Part shown: in pieces, positions 33,187 through 41,626 of the stretch
Numbering within the stretch: the first letter of the stretch is position 1
Layout of the letters: each line of letters begins with the position of its first letter
Assembly: GCA_018883665.1 (NCBI GenBank)
Contig: JAHLFU010000086.1
Coordinates: 14,876-78,875, forward strand
Reading direction: 5' to 3'
DNA: 64,000 nucleotides
Source of the DNA: Paraprevotella stercoravium
Lineage (GTDB): Bacteria; Bacteroidota; Bacteroidia; Bacteroidales; Bacteroidaceae
Notes under the pieces: generated by a model
Database searches by the model: none
Told to the model about the DNA's origin: nothing
The model's input: only the letters and a program-made list of their open reading frames with translations
Made by a program: the position numbers and the translations under genes

Positions 33187-34533
33187 TTATTTTAGCAAGG
33201 TTGTATGTTCCTTATTCAGAAACTTTTCAATGATTTCTGTTATGGCTATGGATTCATTCCTGTATAGATGGAAACTGCTGATGCGTTTGTTGAAAATCAT
33301 AGACGCAAACTCTTGTATCTCATAGCGTAATCCGTCTCCATCATAACTATAAAAATATTTTTTATTTTTGTTCTGATCCTCATAGCGTACCTCAAAGAAA
33401 TTAGTCAGCCACCAGGGAGATGGCACAAGGATATATCCTTTAGTGCCGGAAACAACCAGATTGCCTTCTGTTTTTACTCCAAGACCTAAGGTAAACGAGG
33501 CTACAGCGCTATCATAAATCAAATGACCGCTGGTGAAGATATCAACTTTATTCTTTATTTTACTATAGAATTTGACATCCACATAATTTTTTCCTAGCAG
33601 TTTTATGATTGCCATCAGACAAAGTGGTGCCAACTCTGTAACAGAACCACCTGCTTCGCTGACATTGAATTCACGTAGATTTGTTTCCGGCATCAATTTA
33701 GAGAGAGAGGCTTTTACGTCAACAACGTCACCTATCATACCGCTTTTTACGAGTACTAGAAGATGATTCCAAGCCGGACAGAAAGCCGTTTTGTTTGCTT
33801 CTAATATTACCAGATTTTTTTGTTTGGCAATTTCATAAAGATCTGATGCTTCTTGTTTCTTTAAAACGAATGGAATTTCGCATAGAACATGTTTTCCTGC
33901 AAGCAGTGCTTGTTTTGAATAATCATAGTGGCTTATATGGGGAGATGCTACATAAACTGCATCGACATTCTTCAGGAATGCATTATAGTCGGTATATGCC
34001 TGGAGTTTATGCTTTGTTGCAAATAAAGTCGCTTCTTCAACATTCGGATTATAAACAGATACAACATGAACTCCGCTTACATATTGGCTTTCATTTAAGA
34101 AACGGGGGGCAATACGTCCAGAACCTACGATTCCTATTTTGAGAATAGTTTGACTCTCTGCACGTAGTTGTGTACTGGAAATACCTTCTGTACGAGGTAA
34201 ATAAACAACCTTACAATATTCATTCAAATAGTCAAATCTACCTTCCCAATCTGAACCTATAGCAAAAATATCTACATTGTATTTTTGGATATCATCGATT
34301 TTTTGTCCAATGTAGTCTTCTATGATAATTTCATCCGCAAATCCAGTTTTCTTAACTGCCTCAATACGTTCCAGCACATTGTTGCGTACGTTCAGTTTAC
34401 CACGCTCTTTATCAAAAGAATCAGATGTGACTCCAACAATCAGATAATCTCCAAGAGCTTTTGCTCTACGGAGTAGGTTTATATGTCCCTCATGTAGAAG
34501 GTCGTATGTTCCATATGTGATGACTTTTTTCAT
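33187..34533 (-). CDS. Nucleotidyltransferase fused to Gfo/Idh/MocA-like oxidoreductase
   Basis: A 448-residue two-domain protein. Residues 1-128 are a glycerol-3-phosphate cytidylyltransferase-type domain: TYGTYDLLHEGH (6-17) supplies HxGH (His14, His17) and RTEGISST (114-121) is the second signature. Residues 131-448 form a Gfo/Idh/MocA-like Rossmann domain starting GIVGSGRIA (134-142). In this family a Lys of the EKP motif is catalytic; here the motif reads CEIP (218-221), so Lys is replaced by Ile220. The likely job is making a CDP-activated polyol or modified alditol for the TagF-like transferase encoded just upstream. Whether the second domain still works as an oxidoreductase is unclear. 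Confidence 0.85.
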   Translation of the reverse strand: MKKVITYGTYDLLHEGHINLLRRAKALGDYLIVGVTSDSFDKERGKLNVRNNVLERIEAVKKTGFADEIIIEDYIGQKIDDIQKYNVDIFAIGSDWEGRFDYLNEYCKVVYLPRTEGISSTQLRAESQTILKIGIVGSGRIAPRFLNESQYVSGVHVVSVYNPNVEEATLFATKHKLQAYTDYNAFLKNVDAVYVASPHISHYDYSKQALLAGKHVLCEIPFVLKKQEASDLYEIAKQKNLVILEANKTAFCPAWNHLLVLVKSGMIGDVVDVKASLSKLMPETNLREFNVSEAGGSVTELAPLCLMAIIKLLGKNYVDVKFYSKIKNKVDIFTSGHLIYDSAVASFTLGLGVKTEGNLVVSGTKGYILVPSPWWLTNFFEVRYEDQNKNKKYFYSYDGDGLRYEIQEFASMIFNKRISSFHLYRNESIAITEIIEKFLNKEHTTLLK

Positions 34534-34650
34534 TTTCTTTTTAATGATCCTTGTTCGTTTTTACTTTTCTTTTACCCTACAAAGATGGAAAACAGTTATT
34601 ATGTTGGATTATTTCTGATTCCTTGAGCTGTCTCTTAAATGGCTTTTATT

Positions 34651-35835
34651 TCAATTGAGGTTTTCGATAAACTCTTTGATTTTCTTTACTACTTGTTGGG
34701 ATGCATCTCCATAGGAAAAGTTTTTATAATCTTCTTCTATGAAATGATTTAATTTATTCAGATAATCATTCTCATTAAAATGCAGAATCATTTGAATAAG
34801 TTCGGCATTTGTATGGGCATAGGGGAATGGTAGTTGATTGAAAATCGGTCTTATTCCTCTACTCTTTTTATATTCCTCTAGATCAGGTGTATATAGAATA
34901 ACAGGTTTTTCCATGATTCCAAAATCCATCATTACAGAAGAGTAGTCTGTAATGAGAAAATCTGATAATAGGAATAACTCTTGCGGGTCGGAGTATCGGC
35001 TTCCATTTATGATATTTTCCGAATAGGAGAATATGTGATCGCGTGTACTGATATTGGGATGCAGACGGACAATAAAAATCCACTCTTCACCGGTTTTTTG
35101 ATTTAATACCTTCAGTATTTGCTTAAAATCAAGATTATACATGTCTGTTTTTCGGTTGTCTCTAAATGTGGGCGCATACATCACAATTTTTTTGTTTAGC
35201 GGAATTTGAAGTCTAGTCTTGATTTGCTTTATGCTTTCAGATGTTTGATTGAAATAAATGTCATCTCTTGGTGATCCGCATTCAAGGATATCGCCCTGAT
35301 ACCAGAATGATTCTTTGATTACTTTACTCAGGATTCCGCTACCGGAGAGTATCAGGTCGGTGGTTTTAGAATCTTCGATACTTTGTTGGACGTATCTTTG
35401 TGGCAATAGATGTTCTGCTTCTCCTTCAATAAGTTTTAACGGAAAAGCTCCATGCCAGGTTTGGATATAATATTGGTCTTTTTTCTTTTTGAAAGGTAAT
35501 CTTTGCTTGGTGTTACAGATGATGATGGAGGAAGTCGCATAAATATATGCTTCTTTTAGACTTCCGACTTTTATCTGTTTGATTTCTTTGGGTAAATGAA
35601 TGGCTTTTTTCTTGGTGACCCAATATAATTCATAAGGTAGCTGTTGTCTGATGATTTCTTCTGCAATATATTTGGGATTATCGCCAAAATCTTTCCCGTT
35701 GAAGTTATTAAATACAATCCGATTTTTTTTTACTTTGACAGATTTAAATAGATTGGAAAAAATTATATATTTAATATCTGCTATCGCATTTTTGTAAGTC
35801 CGCTTTATTTTTTTTCTGATTGATTTGATAGACAT
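34651..35835 (-). CDS. TagF-like CDP-glycerol/polyol-phosphate transferase
   Basis: A 394-residue member of the CDP-glycerol glycerophosphotransferase family, which moves polyol-phosphate from a CDP-donor to an acceptor and builds teichoic acids in Gram-positive bacteria. Seen motifs are QTWHGAFPLKLI (residues about 123-134), GSPRDDIYFN (about 187-196), YAPTFRDN (about 217-224), a RLHPNI block (about 256-261) and LITDYSSVMMDFG (about 292-304), the most conserved segment. There is a basic N-terminus but no clear membrane span. In a Gram-negative LPS locus it most likely decorates or polymerises a surface glycan with glycerol- or ribitol-like phosphate. It lies 4 nt after the glycosyltransferase gene. 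Confidence 0.87.
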   Translation of the reverse strand: MSIKSIRKKIKRTYKNAIADIKYIIFSNLFKSVKVKKNRIVFNNFNGKDFGDNPKYIAEEIIRQQLPYELYWVTKKKAIHLPKEIKQIKVGSLKEAYIYATSSIIICNTKQRLPFKKKKDQYYIQTWHGAFPLKLIEGEAEHLLPQRYVQQSIEDSKTTDLILSGSGILSKVIKESFWYQGDILECGSPRDDIYFNQTSESIKQIKTRLQIPLNKKIVMYAPTFRDNRKTDMYNLDFKQILKVLNQKTGEEWIFIVRLHPNISTRDHIFSYSENIINGSRYSDPQELFLLSDFLITDYSSVMMDFGIMEKPVILYTPDLEEYKKSRGIRPIFNQLPFPYAHTNAELIQMILHFNENDYLNKLNHFIEEDYKNFSYGDASQQVVKKIKEFIENLN

Positions 35836-35839
35836 ACTT

Positions 35840-36799
35840 CTATTTGTTTTTATATAAGTCGATGAAACATTCTATTATGCTATACCATAAAACGAAGTGG
35901 GCAGATGCGCGTAATCCTTTAATCAGAATATTCTTGAATTCTTTTTTATCGTAACCGACAGTGTCTTTGTATTCTTTGAATAAATTGTTTTTTAACAGTC
36001 TGTGTACAGCCCGAAAATTATAATAATCAAAAAAGGCTTTGTCTTTATATTTCACACAATGTGTTTCTTTATAGGAGTTGTGAATCTGCATAATCAGCAA
36101 TAAGTCTTTGATTCTTTTGGGATTTTTACTGCTTGTAATGCTTCCACTGCTCCTGGCTAAATAACGGTATGGAGCATAAGGAATCGGAATAATTGTTTTT
36201 GCATGAAAAAGACACCGAACCATATACTCATTATCTTCATGAAAGATTCCCGGGTAAAACGTCAGTTGGTTTTCTTTTAAGAAACTATGACGGAATATAA
36301 ATTTCTGAACTGGAGTTTCTCTGATTTTACTGACAAGTTGGAATCTGTTTAATTTCTTGCAATACAGATAATGATTGTATTTTCGATGGAAAATAGAGAC
36401 ATATTTGATTTTTTGATTTTTTTCTTTTATACGAAGCATATCAAAGGCAAGTATGTCTGCATGATATTCTTTTATATATTTTATGATCTTGCTGAGACTA
36501 TCGGATTCGATGCTGTCGTCGCTGTCAACGAACCAGATGTATTGCCCTTGGGCTGCTTTTAACCCGGTGTTTCTGGCACAGCTCAGTCCCATGTTGTTTT
36601 GATGAATGAGTTGTGTAATAGACTGGTATTGATCGTAATATTGGGTTGCAATTGCAGCAGACTGGTCGCTACTGTCATCATTGACCATAATAATCTCAAT
36701 GTCAGAGATATGATTGCCGAGTTGTGAGTAGATACTTCTTAAGGTTCCGTCAATGTATTTTTCGACATTGTATATAGGGATAATGATTGAAAGTAACAT
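35840..36799 (-). CDS. Glycosyltransferase family 2
   Basis: A 319-residue GT2 enzyme: MLLSIIIPIYNVEKYIDGT at the N-terminus, IMVNDDSSDQS (about 37-47), GLSCARNTGLKAA (about 70-82) and the DxD-type FVDSDDS (about 89-95). ATG 36799 is chosen because family members begin at this strand; the frame is open to 36859, which would add 20 unlikely residues. It heads the minus-strand group GT2-TagF-like-fusion protein-SDR. The gene is AT-rich. The sugar is unknown. Confidence 0.88.
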   Translation of the reverse strand: MLLSIIIPIYNVEKYIDGTLRSIYSQLGNHISDIEIIMVNDDSSDQSAAIATQYYDQYQSITQLIHQNNMGLSCARNTGLKAAQGQYIWFVDSDDSIESDSLSKIIKYIKEYHADILAFDMLRIKEKNQKIKYVSIFHRKYNHYLYCKKLNRFQLVSKIRETPVQKFIFRHSFLKENQLTFYPGIFHEDNEYMVRCLFHAKTIIPIPYAPYRYLARSSGSITSSKNPKRIKDLLLIMQIHNSYKETHCVKYKDKAFFDYYNFRAVHRLLKNNLFKEYKDTVGYDKKEFKNILIKGLRASAHFVLWYSIIECFIDLYKNK

Positions 36800-36880
36800 A
36801 TTGTTTTTTATCCTTTGGTTAAGCTGAAAGCATTGTTTCCGAAGTGATTCTGATCTCAATTAATATTCTTTTAGAGATTG

Positions 36881-37636
36881 CTATTGATTCGCTTCTTTGA
36901 CTTTGCGGAACAGGTCTGAGGCAAAGATGAAGCTATTCAACTTTTCGTTGGTAGAATGCATGATGTCATTTTTGGTTCCTTGCCATTCCTTGTGACCTTC
37001 GCATAGATAAACAATATTGTCACCGATTCCCATGACAGAATTCATATCGTGCGTGTTGATGATGGTAGTCATGTTAAATTCTTCCGTAATGTCGTGAATC
37101 AGTTCATCGATAACAATAGAGGTTTTCGGATCCAGTCCGGAGTTCGGTTCATCACAGAACAAATATTGCGGATTCAAGGCTATGGCGCGGGCTATTGCCA
37201 CTCGTTTTTGCATACCGCCACTGATTTCTCCCGGATATTTCTTTTGAGCATCGATCAGATTTACCCTGTCTAAGCAGAAACGAGCACGTTTGATACGTTC
37301 GCTAAGTGTGTCGTTAGAGAACATATCAAGTGGGAACATAACGTTTTCCAATACCGTCATGGAATCAAATAAGGCTGCACTTTGGAAAATCATGCCCATT
37401 TCTCGTCGGATTTGCATTTTTTCTTTTTTGCCCATGACTACGTAGTTGCGTCCGTCATAGAGAATATTACCGCTTGTCGGAAGTAACAGACCGACAATGC
37501 ATTTCATCAGAACGGTCTTTCCTGAACCGCTCTGACCGATAATCAGGTTTGTTTTGCCGTTTTCAAAAACAGCATTGATGCCTTTCAAGACTTCTTTGTC
37601 GTCAAAAGACTTATATAGGGAATTGATTTCTATCAT
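36881..37636 (-). CDS. mlaF: MlaF-type ABC transporter ATP-binding protein
   Basis: A 251-residue ABC ATPase: Walker A GQSGSGKTVLMK (residues about 34-45), signature ISGGMQKRVAIARAIA (about 138-153) and Walker B LFCDEPNSGLDP (about 159-170). With the MlaE permease encoded 6 nt upstream, it forms the core of the phospholipid transporter that keeps outer-membrane lipid asymmetry. No MlaD (MCE) gene is adjacent; the next gene downstream is a glycosyltransferase. Confidence 0.88.
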   Translation of the reverse strand: MIEINSLYKSFDDKEVLKGINAVFENGKTNLIIGQSGSGKTVLMKCIVGLLLPTSGNILYDGRNYVVMGKKEKMQIRREMGMIFQSAALFDSMTVLENVMFPLDMFSNDTLSERIKRARFCLDRVNLIDAQKKYPGEISGGMQKRVAIARAIALNPQYLFCDEPNSGLDPKTSIVIDELIHDITEEFNMTTIINTHDMNSVMGIGDNIVYLCEGHKEWQGTKNDIMHSTNEKLNSFIFASDLFRKVKEANQ

Positions 37637-37642
37637 GATGGT

Positions 37643-38398
37643 TTATGAAAGAAGTTGAGTTAAAAAAACATCAGCGAATAGAATCAGCACACTGCTGCTT
37701 ACAACCGAATTGGTACTGGCTTTTCCTACTTCTACGGATCCGCCTTCAACACTATATCCGTAAAAAGCCGAAACGCTGGCAATAATAAAGGCAAAAAAGA
37801 TGGATTTGATAAATCCCATCCATACGTACCATTCTTTGAATTCATGTTGTAAACCTAAGGTGAGATCTTCAATGGTTATGACATGGCCGATGACTGATGT
37901 TGCATAGGCTCCGACAAAACCGGCAAAAATACTGAATGCGACAAGGATTGGGATCATGGTCATCATGCCGATGATCTTGGGCATGATTAGGAAATTCGCA
38001 GAATTTACTCCCATAATGTCTAGTGCATCAATTTGTTGGGTGACTCTCATCGTACCGATTTCAGATGCAATGTTAGAACCTACTTTTCCCGCAAGGATGA
38101 GACACATAATGGAAGAGGAGAACTCCAAAAGCATGATTTCACGTGTCGTATAGCCTGTAACAAAACGTGGCATCCACGGACTTTGGATATTTAATTTGAT
38201 TTGAATACAAATTACAGCACCGATAAAAAAGGAAATCAGCAAGACAATGCCGATAGAGTCTACTCCTAATTGATTCATTTCCTTGATGTATTGTTTGAAA
38301 AACATGCGCCAGCGATCTGGTTTTCCAAACGTTTTTCCCATGAGCAAGAGATACTTGCCAAATGTGGATAGTGGTTTTGTAAGTAACATAATCATCAA
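37643..38398 (-). CDS. mlaE: MlaE-type ABC transporter permease
   Basis: A 251-residue inner-membrane protein with about five hydrophobic segments. The family's hallmark GKVGSNIASEIGTMRVTQQI (residues about 103-122) and the following DALDIMGVNSANFLIMPK stretch are clear. Together with MlaF it makes the inner-membrane part of a phospholipid transport system. Two further ATG codons lie within the first four residues, so the exact start is uncertain by up to 9 nt. It diverges from lptB across 126 nt holding two promoter boxes. Confidence 0.9.
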   Translation of the reverse strand: MMIMLLTKPLSTFGKYLLLMGKTFGKPDRWRMFFKQYIKEMNQLGVDSIGIVLLISFFIGAVICIQIKLNIQSPWMPRFVTGYTTREIMLLEFSSSIMCLILAGKVGSNIASEIGTMRVTQQIDALDIMGVNSANFLIMPKIIGMMTMIPILVAFSIFAGFVGAYATSVIGHVITIEDLTLGLQHEFKEWYVWMGFIKSIFFAFIIASVSAFYGYSVEGGSVEVGKASTNSVVSSSVLILFADVFLTQLLS

Positions 38399-38416
38399 AT
38401 ACTTTATTCTTCCTTA

Positions 38417-38424
38417 CAAAAATA
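38417..38424 (-). promoter_or_regulatory. -7 box for mlaEF
   Basis: Reads TATTTTTG on the minus strand, 19 nt upstream of the mlaE start. Confidence 0.5.
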
Positions 38425-38435
38425 ATGAAAATCCT

Positions 38436-38469
38436 ATAAAAAACCGCAATCATACAAACGGTTTTTTAT
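38436..38469. promoter_or_regulatory. Hairpin between divergent mlaE and lptB promoters
   Basis: Perfect 11-bp arms at 38436-38446 and 38459-38469, with an A6 tract on the left and T6 on the right. It lies upstream of both -7 boxes, so it would block read-through in either direction or serve as an operator. Confidence 0.45.
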
Positions 38470-38497
38470 TATTACAATCTTTTTCTATATATTTTCG

Positions 38498-38505
38498 TAT
38501 TTTTG
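38498..38505 (+). promoter_or_regulatory. -7 box for lptB
   Basis: TATTTTTG, 20 nt upstream of the lptB start. Confidence 0.5.
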
Positions 38506-38524
38506 CATTCGAAATAAAAAATAT

Positions 38525-39328
38525 ATGGCTAAAAATATGGAAATAAATAATTCGGAAGGGTTGGTTTTGAGAACAGAAGGCCTGGTGAAGACCTATGGAA
38601 AACGGACCGTGGTGAATAATGTTTCCTTTGACGTGAAACAAGGGGAGATTGTAGGTCTGTTGGGGCCGAATGGTGCCGGAAAAACCACTTCATTTTATAT
38701 GACAACAGGTCTGGTTGTTCCAAATGCCGGACGAATATTTCTGGGAGATCTGGAGATTACTAAATATCCGGTATATAAGCGTGCACGTGCCGGTATTGGT
38801 TATTTGGCTCAGGAGGCTTCTGTTTTCCGTAAAATGACAGTTGAGGATAATATTGCTTCAGTTCTCGAATTGACAGGAAAACCTAAGGATTACCAAAAGG
38901 AAAAGTTGGAAAACCTGCTTTCTGAATTCCGACTTCAGAAAGTCCGTAAAAATATGGGTGACCGCCTTTCTGGAGGTGAGCGTCGACGCACCGAGATAGC
39001 ACGCTGTCTGGCTATAGATCCAAAATTCATCATGTTGGATGAACCGTTTGCCGGTGTGGATCCGATTGCGGTAGAAGATATTCAGTATATTGTATGGAAA
39101 TTGAAGCAGAAGAATATCGGAGTGCTTATAACCGACCATAATGTAGAAGAGACTCTTTGTATAACGGATCGTGCTTATCTGCTTTTTGAAGGGCAGATTT
39201 TATTTCAAGGTAAGCCACAGGAGTTGGCCGAGAATGACATTGTACGTGCCAAGTATCTGACAAATAGCTTTGTACTCCGTATGAAGGATTTTCAAAAAAT
39301 TGATAAGGAAAAGAATGCCGTGGAATAA
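38525..39328 (+). CDS. lptB: LPS export ABC transporter ATP-binding protein
   Basis: LptB drives extraction of LPS from the inner membrane. The 267-residue protein has Walker A GLLGPNGAGKTTSFYM (residues about 39-54), the Q-loop region YLAQEASVFRKMT (about 93-105), signature LSGGERRRTEIARC (about 148-161) and Walker B FIMLDEPFAGVDPIAV (about 167-182). The PNGAGKTTSFYM/EASVFRKM pairing is diagnostic of LptB among ABC ATPases. It is expressed as a single gene from its own promoter next to mlaEF, with envelope transport grouped together. Confidence 0.93.
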   Translation: MAKNMEINNSEGLVLRTEGLVKTYGKRTVVNNVSFDVKQGEIVGLLGPNGAGKTTSFYMTTGLVVPNAGRIFLGDLEITKYPVYKRARAGIGYLAQEASVFRKMTVEDNIASVLELTGKPKDYQKEKLENLLSEFRLQKVRKNMGDRLSGGERRRTEIARCLAIDPKFIMLDEPFAGVDPIAVEDIQYIVWKLKQKNIGVLITDHNVEETLCITDRAYLLFEGQILFQGKPQELAENDIVRAKYLTNSFVLRMKDFQKIDKEKNAVE

Positions 39329-39377
39329 TTGCACTGGTGCTTATTTTCTTTTAATAAATATGTTTTTTCATTACTTA

Positions 39378-39409
39378 TTTGATTTTTTGAAAGATAAAGA
39401 CTATTTTTG
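39378..39409 (+). promoter_or_regulatory. Promoter of tig with both boxes
   Basis: TTTG at 39378-39381 and TATTTTTG at 39402-39409, 20 nt apart, matching the Bacteroidales consensus. Start codon is 64 nt downstream. Confidence 0.75.
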
Positions 39410-39473
39410 CAGACCCATCGCAAAGGGTGTACGTGAATTTTAATAACAATAAATCATAAAAGAAAATTCAAAA

Positions 39474-40832
39474 ATGAATATTTCATTAGAAAATGTAGAC
39501 AAGGTGAGCGCTGTGCTTACCATTAAGATTGACAAAGCTGATTATGCCAGCAAAGTAGATGCTGCTTTGAAAAACTATCGTAAAAAAGCCAGCATGCCTG
39601 GTTTCCGTGCTGGACAGGTGCCTATGGGATTGCTGAAAAAGCGTTTCGGAAAGGAAGTTACAGCAGAAGAGGTAAACAAATTGCTGGGCGAGTCTCTTTA
39701 TGGATATATCAAAGATAATAATATCAACATGTTGGGTGAGCCTCTTCCAAATGAGGAGCGTCAGAAGCCGGTAGACTTCGACACAATGGAAGAGTTTGAG
39801 TTCGCTTTTGATATTGCTTTGGCTCCAGAATTTAAGGCAGAACTGACTGCTGATGATACTCTGGATTACTATGACATCGAGGTTAGCGATGACATGATCG
39901 AAAAGCAGGTTAAGATGTATGCTCAGCGTGGCGGTAGCTATGAGAAGGTTGACTCATATCAGGAGAAAGATATGGTTAAGGGCTTGTTGGCTGAGTTGGA
40001 TGAGAATGGCAATACAAAAGAAGGTGGCATCCAGGGAGAAGGTGCTGTCATGTTGCCTGACTATATGAAGAACGATGAGCAGAAGGCTGTCTTCAAGGAT
40101 TGCAAAGTAAACGATGTATTGGTGTTCAATCCTTTTAAGGCTTATGAGGGACACGATGTGGAGATCTCTTCTCTGTTGAAGATCTCAAAAGAGGCTGCAG
40201 CTGAGATGAAGTCTGACTTCAGCTTCCAGGTTCAGGAAATTACTCGTTTCAAAGAGGCTGAACTGACTCAGGAGTTCTTCAACCAGATCTTGGGTGAAGG
40301 TGTTGTGAGCAACGAAGAAGAGTTCCGTGCACATATCAAGAAGACTTTGGAAGAGCAGTTGGTATCTGACAGCAACTACAAACTGATGCTGGATGTACGT
40401 AACTTCCTGACAGAAAAAGTTGGTAAGCTGGAATTCCCGGATGCTATCCTGAAGCGTGTCATGAAGTTGAATAACGCTGATAAGGGCGAGGACTTTGTTG
40501 AGAAGAACTACGATCAGAGCATCGAAGAGTTGCAGTGGCACCTGATTAAGGAGCAGTTGGTTAAGGCCTTCGGTATCAAGGTGGAGCAGGATGATTTGTT
40601 GAATGCCGCTAAGGATATGACTAAGATGCAGTTCGCTCAGTATGGTATGATGAATATTCCAGAGGATATTCTCGAGAACTATGCTAAGGAAATGTTGAAG
40701 AAAAAAGAGCAGATTGACGGTTTGGTAAATAGAAGCATTGAGGTGAAGTTGGCCGAGGCTATCAAGGGCTTGGTTAAGCTGAATCACAAGACCGTTAGCG
40801 TTGAGGATTTCAACAAAATGTTCTCTGAATAA
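39474..40832 (+). CDS. tig: Trigger factor
   Basis: Trigger factor is the ribosome-bound chaperone that meets nascent chains. The 452 residues show the N-terminal ribosome-binding domain, with the signature MPGFRAGQVPMGLLKKRFG (residues about 39-57; family GFRxGxxP), a central region of about 145-245 in the PPIase position that is only weakly FKBP-like, and a helical C-terminal chaperone domain (about 260-450). The gene uses codons typical of highly expressed Bacteroidales genes. It ends at a hairpin that also holds the clpP promoter. Confidence 0.93.
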   Translation: MNISLENVDKVSAVLTIKIDKADYASKVDAALKNYRKKASMPGFRAGQVPMGLLKKRFGKEVTAEEVNKLLGESLYGYIKDNNINMLGEPLPNEERQKPVDFDTMEEFEFAFDIALAPEFKAELTADDTLDYYDIEVSDDMIEKQVKMYAQRGGSYEKVDSYQEKDMVKGLLAELDENGNTKEGGIQGEGAVMLPDYMKNDEQKAVFKDCKVNDVLVFNPFKAYEGHDVEISSLLKISKEAAAEMKSDFSFQVQEITRFKEAELTQEFFNQILGEGVVSNEEEFRAHIKKTLEEQLVSDSNYKLMLDVRNFLTEKVGKLEFPDAILKRVMKLNNADKGEDFVEKNYDQSIEELQWHLIKEQLVKAFGIKVEQDDLLNAAKDMTKMQFAQYGMMNIPEDILENYAKEMLKKKEQIDGLVNRSIEVKLAEAIKGLVKLNHKTVSVEDFNKMFSE

Positions 40833-40869
40833 TTCAGGTGATTTATTATAAAATCTTTCTGTAAAAGAT

Positions 40870-40933
40870 AGGCTTCTGAGCTTATTTTCGTATCTTTGCT
40901 AAGCATTACGAAAAGGCTCAGAAGCCTTTTTTT
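40870..40933 (+). terminator. tig terminator with the clpP promoter in its loop
   Basis: Perfect 12-bp arms at 40870-40881 and 40916-40927, plus an inner 6-bp stem (40885-40890 with 40909-40914), followed by seven T residues (40927-40933). The loop carries the clpP -7 box. Confidence 0.8.
40891..40898 (+). promoter_or_regulatory. -7 box for clpPX
   Basis: TATCTTTG inside the loop of the tig terminator. RNA starting here would contain only the right arm and so escape the terminator. Confidence 0.6.
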
Positions 40934-40955
40934 GAATAACGAAAAAATAGAATAT

Positions 40956-41621
40956 ATGAACGATTTTAAAAAGTACGCCGTAAGGCATTTAGGACTGAAC
41001 AGTATGGTGCTTGACGATGTGATTTCTTCTCAGAATCAGTATCTTAATCCTTATATTCTGGAAGAAAGACAACTCAATGTTACCCAAATGGATGTCTTTT
41101 CACGATTGATGATGGACCGTATTATCTTTTTGGGAACTCAGATTGACGATTATACAGCAAATACACTTCAGGCTCAGTTGCTTTACTTGGATTCGGTAGA
41201 TCCGGGAAAGGATATTTCAATTTACATTAATTCTCCAGGTGGTTCGGTCTATGCAGGACTTGGTATTTATGATACCATGCAGTTTGTGTCTAGCGATATT
41301 GCTACCATTTGTACGGGGATGGCTGCTTCTATGGCTGCTGTTCTTTTGGTGGCTGGTCAGGAAGGTAAGCGTTCTGCACTGACCCATAGCCGCGTCATGA
41401 TTCATCAGCCTATGGGGGGAGCTCAGGGACAGGCTTCGGATATTGAGATTACGGCCCGCGAAATTCAGAAGCTGAAAAATGAATTGTATCAGATTATAGC
41501 CAATCACTCACATACTGATTTTGATAAAGTATGGGCTGATTCTGACCGTGATTATTGGATGACTGCAGAGGAAGCCAGAGAATATGGAATGATTGATCAG
41601 GTGTTAATGAGAAAGCCATAG
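40956..41621 (+). CDS. clpP: ATP-dependent Clp protease proteolytic subunit
   Basis: ClpP forms the tetradecameric serine protease chamber served by ClpX. The 221 residues include the catalytic Ser in TGMAASMAA (about 121-129), the catalytic His in RVMIHQPMGGAQGQASD (about 142-158) and the Asp region near 190. The N-terminal extension of about 20 residues relative to E. coli is usual in this phylum. ATG 40956 is preferred since the open frame back to 40896 lies over the tig terminator. clpX follows after 5 nt. Confidence 0.96.
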   Translation: MNDFKKYAVRHLGLNSMVLDDVISSQNQYLNPYILEERQLNVTQMDVFSRLMMDRIIFLGTQIDDYTANTLQAQLLYLDSVDPGKDISIYINSPGGSVYAGLGIYDTMQFVSSDIATICTGMAASMAAVLLVAGQEGKRSALTHSRVMIHQPMGGAQGQASDIEITAREIQKLKNELYQIIANHSHTDFDKVWADSDRDYWMTAEEAREYGMIDQVLMRKP

Positions 41622-41626
41622 TGAAA

